Assembly: GCA_050740975.1 (NCBI GenBank)
Contig: JBOIEE010000204.1
Coordinates: forward strand, 1 to 12,913
DNA from: JBOHHR01 sp050740975
GTDB lineage: Bacteria; Pseudomonadota; Gammaproteobacteria; JBOHHR01
Length of the DNA: 12,913 nucleotides
Reading direction: 5' to 3'
This document shows, piece by piece, positions 1-4,679 of this stretch (the stretch's first letter is position 1; each line of letters starts with the position of its first letter). Under the pieces are notes generated by a model. That model saw nothing but the letters and a program-made list of their open reading frames with translations. It made no database searches and was not told the DNA's origin. The position numbers and the translations under genes are program-made.

Positions 1-256
1 CGCGTGACCTGACGGAGGCACCGTCACCAACAGCGCCACCAGTTAAGCGACCCCCGAGGTCACCGGCATTGCTGCCCTTCTGTAGAGCTTGCACCTAAAT
101 CGGGGAAAGAAGCCTGATCCCCACGTCGTGCAAACTGCTCTACTTAGTAGTACGATTGGATGTGATGAGCAGCCCGTGCCAGACTGCCGGCGAGTCCTGG
201 CAGGGCGGCTTAACGTTGCGGGGGCAATGTCTCAAATCATAAGAGGACTAAGTGCC

Positions 257-1324
257 ATGTCCGAGCCAAATGAAACACAAGAAGATCCTCAAACGCGGAC
301 GAGCGAAAACACTCCCTTTGCAACGCCTGCAGTCCAGCCAGCGCAGGTGCAGGCTGCGACTCCCGAGAGCGGTAAACCAGAAGTCTTTAAGGGCACTCAA
401 CCGTTAGTAAGCACCGCAATCTCGCAAAGGAAAGAGATCCCAGAGCCCCAGGGATCGGTGGCTCCCAGCAACATCACGGCCGCGGCCTGCGAGTGTGGTA
501 CCACCGGCGGCGCGCCACCGCAGTTGGTTTTCGCCATAGGGCAATTGGGCTTTGACTTCGGGACCGAGGCACGCCGTGATTCCATCATGCAGCACATGAA
601 GCCGCCGGCGATCCCCCACGATCCCGTCCAGCTCTTAGCGTACCTAAAGGATAATCCCTGGGATGCTGCCGCGATCCTGTGGACGCTCAATCTCGACGCC
701 ACACCGATCTATGCAATACAAGGTCAAGGGGGATTCGCAAGCGAGGCATACGAGCGGATTCGCGCGTTTTTAGAAGAGCAAACAAAAGGCGAGGTCGAAC
801 GCGTGTCCATCCCGGGATACATCGGTGGAAGCGCGCGGCTATTCACCGGGCAGGTCGTTCCCGTTAACTGGCCGGTCCTGCGCGGCATGTATAGCTGGAA
901 CACGAGGGCTTTGGTCGAAGCGGTATGCGGCGCTCCGCCCGCAGAGAAGGCGCCGCAGAAGGAAAAGGACGAATATTCCAGGAAGGTAGAAGGCGTCACA
1001 AACTTCCTCCGACGCGTCTACGAAGAGCTCCGCAATCTGGGCATCACACCTCAGGAGCGAGCGATCAACTACTCAGCTACCAATGCCTTTCAAGTCACGG
1101 AGGTTTTTAAAGACGCGATCAAGGAGGAGATGGACCTTGATACCATCGAGGTGGTACGCAGTCCGATCTGTCGTCCTGATTCCGATTGCTGGGACGTCAA
1201 GCTTACGTTCTTTAATCCTAAGAAAGTGTTTGAACAGGCCAGGAAGGTGTATCTATTTACTGTCGATGTGAGCGATGTGGTGCCGGTGATGGTGGGGCCG
1301 GTGCGCTCGTGGTTCGTGCGGTAA
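257..1324 (+). CDS. PatG C-terminal-domain protein (cyanobactin-maturation-like, no protease domain)
   Basis: Protein of 355 residues. Residues 1-75 are rich in Pro, Gln, Thr and Glu and look disordered. A CxCG motif (Cys78, Cys80) precedes a folded part from about residue 90 (VFAIGQLGFDFGTEARRDSI) through WTLNLDATPIYAIQ, PGYIGG, LRGMYSWNT (209-217), ERAINYSATNAF (268-279) and the terminal TVDVSDVVPVMVGPVRSW. From memory this order of motifs matches the C-terminal module of PatA/PatG-family cyanobactin maturation proteins. The subtilisin-like domain is absent. The role of that module is not well understood, so a part in peptide maturation is inferred. The ATG at 257 is preferred because GAGGA (243-247) sits 9 nt upstream; in-frame ATGs at 89 and 227 lack a well-spaced site. 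Three small peptide ORFs follow on the same strand, the first 37 nt downstream, as expected for a precursor-and-processing locus. Confidence 0.75.
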   Translation: MSEPNETQEDPQTRTSENTPFATPAVQPAQVQAATPESGKPEVFKGTQPLVSTAISQRKEIPEPQGSVAPSNITAAACECGTTGGAPPQLVFAIGQLGFDFGTEARRDSIMQHMKPPAIPHDPVQLLAYLKDNPWDAAAILWTLNLDATPIYAIQGQGGFASEAYERIRAFLEEQTKGEVERVSIPGYIGGSARLFTGQVVPVNWPVLRGMYSWNTRALVEAVCGAPPAEKAPQKEKDEYSRKVEGVTNFLRRVYEELRNLGITPQERAINYSATNAFQVTEVFKDAIKEEMDLDTIEVVRSPICRPDSDCWDVKLTFFNPKKVFEQARKVYLFTVDVSDVVPVMVGPVRSWFVR

Positions 1325-1330
1325 TTTTAG

Positions 1331-1377
1331 GGATAACCATCGATTCATTTGGGAGGTGGTGATGGGTCATTTACCAA
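1331..1377 (+). repeat. Leader/RBS repeat, copy A
   Basis: A 47-nt segment covers the ribosome binding site (GAGGTGGT), start codon and first five codons of the 32-residue peptide ORF. It aligns without gaps to 2133-2179, with 36 of 47 positions identical by hand count. The most conserved parts are the 5' end (GGATRACCATC), the ribosome binding site and the TCATTTACCAA stretch. This shows that the two peptide genes and their upstream regions come from a duplication. Confidence 0.8.
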
Positions 1378-1460
1378 TGTTGTCTACAGGCGACCAGCGT
1401 ATCGCTGGAACCTTCCACGTGAGGTTCCATTTCGGAGTTGTCGAACCTCAGCAATACTAA
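1362..1460 (+). CDS. Candidate precursor peptide A (32 aa, possibly frameshifted)
   Basis: Short ORF starting MGHLPMLSTGDQRIAG behind the strong site GAGGTGGT. The N-terminus matches the peptide at 2164 (MNHLPKQSVGIRRIGG), and the upstream DNA is a duplicate of the region before that gene. No database family was recognised. The ORF ends after EPQQY. The +1 frame, however, stays open from 1423 to 1590 and encodes VFNQVVGIVPV, which resembles VFAQQALTIVPV in the peptide at 1622. The gene may therefore have been longer and suffered a frameshift around 1420-1440, or there may be a sequencing error. The function as a RiPP-type precursor is inferred from size, leader-like N-terminus and position just after the PatG-like gene. 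Confidence 0.55.
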   Translation: MGHLPMLSTGDQRIAGTFHVRFHFGVVEPQQY

Positions 1461-1590
1461 TGCGGATCCTGTGACGGTCGGTAGCGGCAATGTGTTCAAC
1501 CAGGTGGTAGGTATTGTGCCTGTTATGCATATAAGGAACAGTAAAGGACGTACTCTCGGCATGGGAAACCAAGAAAGAGTACTTGCGTAA
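1423..1590 (+). pseudogene. Frame-shifted continuation of peptide A
   Basis: This stretch is open in the +1 frame relative to the peptide starting at 1362. It follows an in-frame TGA at 1420 and has no good start codon with a ribosome binding site. It encodes about 55 residues, including ELSNLSNTNADPVTVGSGNV and VFNQVVGIVPVMHI, and ends at TAA 1588-1590. The segment VFNQVVGIVPV is similar to VFAQQALTIVPV in the peptide at 1622 and, more loosely, to VFPAFNRGIVAP in the peptide at 2164. I take it as the detached C-terminal half of a paralogous peptide. A chance open frame cannot be excluded at this length. Confidence 0.35.
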
Positions 1591-1621
1591 GTATTAACAA
1601 AAGGTTCAAGAGGAGGTAGAT

Positions 1622-1900
1622 ATGAACATTCCAAGACTTTCACCTGGTCTAATCCGTGGTAACTTTTTCGCCGCCCACGTTGGTAGCACCAGCCGGCGTG
1701 CAGTATTTGCTCAACAGGCATTAACTATCGTGCCAGTCGGCGGTGGCGCGTTAGCTCGCAGTGCCTGGGACCCTGCGCAGTGTTATAAAGACTGTATACA
1801 CTCTGACCACATACCCTTAGATTGCTGGAATTGCTGCTATTTGCGCAAGGGGAACTGTGCCCCGGATGTGAACATGATACCTGTTGCTGTCGCTGCCTAA
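1622..1900 (+). CDS. Candidate precursor peptide B (92 aa, Cys-rich C-terminus)
   Basis: The ORF has the best ribosome binding site of the locus (AAGAGGAGGT, 4-5 nt before the ATG). The N-terminus MNIPRLSPGLIRGN resembles the starts of the two neighbouring peptides. A middle segment VFAQQALTIVPVGGG (29-43) is followed by a Cys-rich tail with Cys54, Cys58, Cys68, Cys71, Cys72 and Cys79 and two Trp, ending VNMIPVAVAA. No family was recognised. A conserved leader-like start and a variable Cys-rich end, next to a PatG-type protein, fit a RiPP-type precursor; a small metal-binding or disulfide-rich protein is an alternative. The IPVAVAA end and the GGG at 40-42 could be processing landmarks, but that is speculation. 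There is no signal peptide, so export would need a dedicated transporter, none of which is visible here. Confidence 0.7.
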   Translation: MNIPRLSPGLIRGNFFAAHVGSTSRRAVFAQQALTIVPVGGGALARSAWDPAQCYKDCIHSDHIPLDCWNCCYLRKGNCAPDVNMIPVAVAA

Positions 1901-2059
1901 CCATTCATTACGCTCGCGCGCGTACGGGAGGCCGATCCTCACAGCGACCTCATCCTGCGCTTCGTCGAGCGGGATTTCCGTGGGTATCTCACCTGCGGGA
2001 TCTTAGTCTATGGGTTTGCCCGCACGGCACGAGCGTTACCTCTACCCTTCTGGGCTTGA
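1901..2059 (+). pseudogene. IS91-type transposase N-terminal remnant
   Basis: Directly after the stop of the 92-residue peptide, the next frame is open for about 50 codons. It encodes ILRFVERDFRGYLTCGILVY followed by GFAR. From memory this matches the start of the zinc-binding N-terminal domain of IS91-family transposases (family pattern near E..FR.YL.CG.L..GFAR). The Cys and His pairs that should follow are missing: the frame runs into unrelated residues and stops at TGA 2057-2059. No start codon with a ribosome binding site is seen. This is a short decayed fragment, not a functional element. Confidence 0.6.
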
Positions 2060-2070
2060 ACGGGGCCAGG

Positions 2071-2097
2071 CCCGCGCGGAGGTCTCTGCCGCGCGGG
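2071..2097 (+). other. GC-rich hairpin
   Basis: Perfect 9-bp inverted repeat CCCGCGCGG / CCGCGCGGG around a 9-nt loop (2080-2088). It lies between the IS91 remnant and the last peptide gene. No T-run follows, so it is not a standard intrinsic terminator. It may shape the transcript of the peptide cluster or be debris of the mobile element. Confidence 0.6.
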
Positions 2098-2132
2098 AGC
2101 GAACGAAGAGACGCGAGTAAGCCTAAAATTTT

Positions 2133-2179
2133 GGATGACCATCAATTGAGCGATGAGGTGGTTATGAATCATTTACCAA
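2133..2179 (+). repeat. Leader/RBS repeat, copy B
   Basis: Second copy of the 47-nt segment described at 1331-1377, covering the ribosome binding site GAGGTGGT and the first codons of the 53-residue peptide. It is preceded by an AT-rich stretch (AAAATTTT) also echoed at copy A. Confidence 0.8.
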
Positions 2180-2325
2180 AACAGTCCGTAGGCATCCGGC
2201 GCATTGGCGGCGCAGTGTTCCCAGCCTTCAATCGAGGTATTGTGGCTCCGTTCGATGGTCGTGAGTTAAAGGGGCCAGGATCGAAATACTTTTGGCAATC
2301 CCAACTCTCCCTGCCCCTTGCTTGA
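2164..2325 (+). CDS. Candidate precursor peptide C (53 aa)
   Basis: The ORF starts MNHLPKQSVGIRRIGG behind GAGGTGGT and ends with QSQLSLPLA. The frame is open further upstream, but the duplicated leader and ribosome binding site fix the ATG at 2164. The N-terminus is paralogous to peptide A (1362), and the segment AVFPAFNRGIVAP resembles AVFAQQALTIVPV of peptide B (1622). There is no Cys, so if this is a modified peptide the chemistry would differ from that of peptide B. The core could involve the Ser, Gln or aromatic residues of KYFWQSQLSLPLA, but that is a guess. No known family was recognised. It is separated from the rest of the cluster by the IS91 remnant. Confidence 0.6.
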   Translation: MNHLPKQSVGIRRIGGAVFPAFNRGIVAPFDGRELKGPGSKYFWQSQLSLPLA

Positions 2326-2446
2326 GGCCTCAGCGACATCACCCTCTAACGGCGGCCGACCCCGTACCCTCGCTTCGCGCCGCTGCCCCGTCATGCGCCC
2401 GATCTTGAGTCCCTCCGCATCAGCCTTTATATAAACCTCCTCCGAA

Positions 2447-2677
2447 TCATCCAGGCGGAAGCTCTGCAGTCTTGTCCAGCCGATCGAGCAGGCGCAGCCC
2501 GACTTCCGCGTTACCACGGGCTGCCCGCACGCGGAATCGTGTTTCCGCGTCGAACTCGGCCAGTGCCGCGATCGACAGCTCTTCCATCAACTTGTTGATA
2601 CTGAGCTTGCGCGACCTGGCAAGCTGTCGGAGTCTTTCGTGTACATCGTCTGGCATACGAATAGTAAGGGTGGCCAT
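2447..2677 (-). CDS. Ribbon-helix-helix antitoxin (HicB/CopG-like)
   Basis: Protein of 76 residues. The N-terminus MATLTIRMPDDVHERLRQLA gives the beta strand and first helix of a ribbon-helix-helix DNA-binding fold, followed by SINKLMEELSIAALAEF (second helix). The tail LLDRLDKTAELPPG is typical of small antitoxins annotated as HicB-family. It probably dimerises to bind the operator of this operon and uses its C-terminal tail to block the PIN toxin encoded just upstream. The ATG at 2677 is chosen because GGAG lies 7 nt before it; an ATG at 2692 would overlap the toxin end and lacks a good site. It follows the toxin stop by only 4 nt, so the two genes are surely co-transcribed. Confidence 0.8.
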   Translation of the reverse strand: MATLTIRMPDDVHERLRQLARSRKLSINKLMEELSIAALAEFDAETRFRVRAARGNAEVGLRLLDRLDKTAELPPG

Positions 2678-2681
2678 ATGG

Positions 2682-3101
2682 TTACTCCACAATTAAATCC
2701 TCGGGTGGAAGGACACGAAGGCTGGCAAAACGCAACTCCGCGCCTTTGAAGTCTTTGACATTTTTGGTCACGATCGCCTCTGCACCGCCCGCGATGGCGA
2801 GCTCTACAACGTGGTTGTCCGCCTCGTCCGGGAGATTTGGCCGCCATAGATAATAGATCCGCGTCCAGCGGCAAACAGTCAAGAAAGCGTCCAGAAGCTC
2901 TTCCCGTTCCTGTGCAGTAAGCATGCACTTCTCGAATAGCGCCCTCCGCGAGAAAACGGCTTCATATTCATGGAAGAGGGTGGCGCCCATCAAGGGGTGA
3001 TACCGCCTCTTCAGGCACCGCCGCAGCACCTCGCGGCTCGCGCCTGCCGGTCCGAGCAGAGCGGCGACAAAGACGCTCGTGTCGAGGACAATGACCGCCA
3101 C
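2682..3101 (-). CDS. PIN-domain toxin (putative ribonuclease, VapC-like)
   Basis: 139 residues, the usual length of a single PIN domain. The acidic site is intact: Asp7 in VIVLDTSVF, Glu45 in FHEYE, Asp92/Asp95 in PDEADNHVVELA, and Asp117 in IVTKNVKDF. This fits the PIN subgroup annotated as putative toxin components of toxin-antitoxin systems (COG1569-like). Such proteins are metal-dependent RNases; the RNA target cannot be told from the sequence. The start is GTG at 3101 with a G-run immediately before it, so the exact start is uncertain. The toxin gene comes first and the antitoxin second, the reverse of most vapBC operons. The operon is convergent with the peptide locus on its left and divergent from the IS4 fragment on its right. 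Confidence 0.82.
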   Translation of the reverse strand: MAVIVLDTSVFVAALLGPAGASREVLRRCLKRRYHPLMGATLFHEYEAVFSRRALFEKCMLTAQEREELLDAFLTVCRWTRIYYLWRPNLPDEADNHVVELAIAGGAEAIVTKNVKDFKGAELRFASLRVLPPEDLIVE

Positions 3102-3117
3102 CCCCTAATGATAGCAC

Positions 3118-3399
3118 ATGCGCTGTCACCCAGCAGAGTCTGAGTCCGATCTGGATGCGTGCAAGCGTCATTTTCTATTGCGGGCCTCGGTGCCGATCGC
3201 GGGTCGTTCGCTGACCTTATATGAAGCAGTGCACACGGTGACGAGCAAGGAGAAGCCGAAGGTCCATGAGCACTTCTTGCAAACCCTCCAAAAGATGCGG
3301 TCGTCCCATTGTCGTCCCATCCTCGTTACCGACGCGGGGTTCCGTACGCCGTGGTTCAAGCAAGTTGAGGCTTTTGGGTATGCGCTGAAGACCCCTTGA
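3118..3399 (+). pseudogene. IS4-type transposase fragment
   Basis: An open frame encodes LLRASVPIAGRSLTLYEAVH, then KVHEHFLQTL and CRPILVTDAGFRTPWFKQVE, ending YALKTP-stop. These are the central DDE-region blocks of IS4-family transposases, with the VTDAGF aspartate block. The N-terminal third and the C-terminal third (with the YREK-like glutamate region) are absent. The first roughly 14 codons (MRCHPAESESD) do not look like the family. It is thus an internal piece of a dead element. Its TGA (3397-3399) lies inside the lexA -35 hexamer, so transposon decay brought foreign DNA right up to the lexA promoter. Confidence 0.75.
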
Positions 3400-3424
3400 A
3401 AGTACTCAAAAAGTTCTCTATTCT
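3396..3424 (+). promoter_or_regulatory. lexA-imuA-imuB-dnaE2 promoter
   Basis: TTGAAA (3396-3401) and TATTCT (3419-3424) are separated by exactly 17 nt, a plausible sigma70 promoter. Transcription would start near 3431, giving a leader of about 13 nt before the lexA ATG at 3444. The hexamers overlap the operator-like repeats that follow, as expected for an autorepressed gene. Confidence 0.6.
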
Positions 3425-3443
3425 TATGAGAACTTTTGAGAAT
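3402..3443 (+). promoter_or_regulatory. Candidate LexA operator (nested repeats)
   Basis: The core is a perfect inverted repeat AAAGTTCTC - TATTCTTAT - GAGAACTTT. Each arm also contains a second half-site as a direct repeat: GTACTC-N5-GTTCTC on the left and GAGAAC-N4-GAGAAT on the right, making the whole block roughly palindromic. It covers the -10 box and the start region. It is not the classical CTGT-N8-ACAG box. Position and symmetry argue for autoregulation by the LexA encoded immediately downstream. Confidence 0.65.
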
Positions 3444-4037
3444 ATGCTTACCCTGGCTGAACAGCGCGTGTTTTCCTTTTTCCAGGACTATTCCGTTCGG
3501 TATGGTCGCCCCCCGTTGCTGCGTGAAATCGGCGAGGCGCTTGGCCTCAAATCCAAGGGCACTATTCACCGTTATGTGCAATCGCTCATCAAGAAGGGCT
3601 ATCTGCAAGTAGGGCAGGGCGGCTGGCGGGGTAGTGCTCTCACCGCCCAGACCGCCCGTCGGCTGATGTTTCCCTTGCTCGGACGCATCGCCGCCGGCCG
3701 TCCCATCGAAGCCATCCCGGGACAAGACGAGATCGACCTCGTCGCGGTGCTGGGTGGCCCCGACACCTATGTCTTGAAAGTCACCGGCGATTCGATGATC
3801 GCGGCCGACATCCTCGATGGCGATCTGGTCTTCCTCCGCCCCCAGGACACCGCCAAGGAGGGCGAGATCGTCTCCGCGCTCATCGACGGCGAGGAGGTGA
3901 CGCTCAAGCGCTTTCGTCGCCGCCGCGGCCGCGTACTCCTTATTCCCGAGAATCCGGCGATGGCACCGATGGCGTACGATTCCGAGCGCATCGTCATCCA
4001 GGGCGTCTTGATCGCCAAACTACGCTTCTATGGCTGA
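3444..4037 (+). CDS. lexA: LexA-type SOS repressor
   Basis: 197 residues from the ATG at 3444, which gives the canonical N-terminus MLTLAEQRVFSFFQDY. The winged helix-turn-helix covers about 1-65 (RPPLLREIGEALGLKSKGTI is the recognition unit). The self-cleavage dyad site is GRIAAGRP with scissile Ala84-Gly85. The catalytic residues are Ser117 (TGDSM) and Lys155 (VTLKRF), so the protein should be active and cleavable on RecA filaments. The frame is open upstream to a TTG at 3396, but that region is promoter and operator. It heads the imu cassette with an 11-nt gap to imuA. By context it may be a dedicated second LexA, as known for lexA2-imuA-imuB-dnaE2 operons in Pseudomonas, rather than the global repressor; the sequence alone cannot decide this. 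Confidence 0.95.
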   Translation: MLTLAEQRVFSFFQDYSVRYGRPPLLREIGEALGLKSKGTIHRYVQSLIKKGYLQVGQGGWRGSALTAQTARRLMFPLLGRIAAGRPIEAIPGQDEIDLVAVLGGPDTYVLKVTGDSMIAADILDGDLVFLRPQDTAKEGEIVSALIDGEEVTLKRFRRRRGRVLLIPENPAMAPMAYDSERIVIQGVLIAKLRFYG

Positions 4038-4048
4038 AGGCAGTGGCT

Positions 4049-4660
4049 ATGGGCTTGGAGGCAGTACTACAGGATCCCCGGGTATGGCGGCTCGGCCGGG
4101 AGTCGCCCGCGCGCCCCGCAGGGATCGCCACGGGTTTTGCCGCGCTCGATGCGCTCTTGCCGGGGCGCGGCTGGCCCCGGGGGGCGCTCACGGAGATCGT
4201 GACGGCAGGGCAGGGCAGCGGGGCGCTTGGCCTCCTCATACCGGCCTTGGCTGATCTCAGCCAATCCGAGCAATGGCTCGCCTGGATCGACCCGCCCTAT
4301 CTCCCCTATGCCCCCGCGCTGGCCCGGCGCGGGATAGATCTTGCGCGCGTGCTTATCGTGCTTGGGACCAGGACGAGAGGGGAGATGTTGTGGGCCGTGG
4401 AGCAAGCGTTGCGCAGCGGTGCGTGTGGCGCCGTGCTCGTCTGGCTCAGGAGCGCCCATCCGCGAGAGTTGCGCCGATTGCAACTGGCGGCTGAAGTGGG
4501 CCAATGTTGGGGGGTGGTGTTTCGCCCCAGCGTCGCTCTCGATGAATCTTCGCCCGCGGCGTTACGCTTGCTCGTGGCCTCCCCCTCGACTGTACATATC
4601 CTCAAGCGCCGGGGCGGAGAAGGAGTCGTGCGTTTGGATTTACGGGACCCAGCGTGGTGA
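4049..4660 (+). CDS. imuA: ImuA, translesion synthesis accessory protein
   Basis: 203 residues. RecA/SulA-like protein: GIATGFAALDALLPGRGWPRGALTEI (about 25-50) is the signature start of the ImuA family. Where RecA has its Walker A lysine there is only GQGSGALG (54-61), so ATP binding is probably lost or altered. The second strand block IDLARVLIVLG and the ACGAVLVWLR block follow the RecA fold. ImuA is known to interact with RecA and ImuB in the mutasome and is needed for DNA-damage-induced mutagenesis. The ATG at 4049 is preferred over a GTG at 4043 because GAAGG (4036-4040) is then 8 nt away. Co-transcribed with lexA and imuB. Confidence 0.92.
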   Translation: MGLEAVLQDPRVWRLGRESPARPAGIATGFAALDALLPGRGWPRGALTEIVTAGQGSGALGLLIPALADLSQSEQWLAWIDPPYLPYAPALARRGIDLARVLIVLGTRTRGEMLWAVEQALRSGACGAVLVWLRSAHPRELRRLQLAAEVGQCWGVVFRPSVALDESSPAALRLLVASPSTVHILKRRGGEGVVRLDLRDPAW

Positions 4661-4679
4661 GTCGGCCGCAGGGTTACGC

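Noticed and set aside
3..98. Open plus-strand frame running in from the left edge and ending at TAA 96-98 (Pro-rich)
   Set aside because: Only 31 codons, low complexity, no recognisable domain. It could be the end of an upstream gene but cannot be supported.
2071..2097. Hairpin considered as an intrinsic terminator
   Set aside because: No T-run on either side, so it is listed only as a hairpin.
1822..2325. 167-codon plus-strand open frame spanning the IS91 remnant into peptide C
   Set aside because: Its first part is out of frame with both the Cys-rich peptide and the transposase remnant. Only the portion from ATG 2164 has a ribosome binding site and paralogues.
2266..2517. Minus-strand frame of 83 codons with a plausible middle (DDSEEVYIKADAEGLKIGRM)
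   Set aside because: It overlaps the antitoxin 3' end and is antisense to peptide C, and no ribosome binding site supports its start. The middle segment faintly recalls small immunity-like proteins, but that is too weak to call.
3168..3725. 185-codon minus-strand frame
   Set aside because: Antisense to the IS4 fragment and the LexA DNA-binding domain; no family resemblance.
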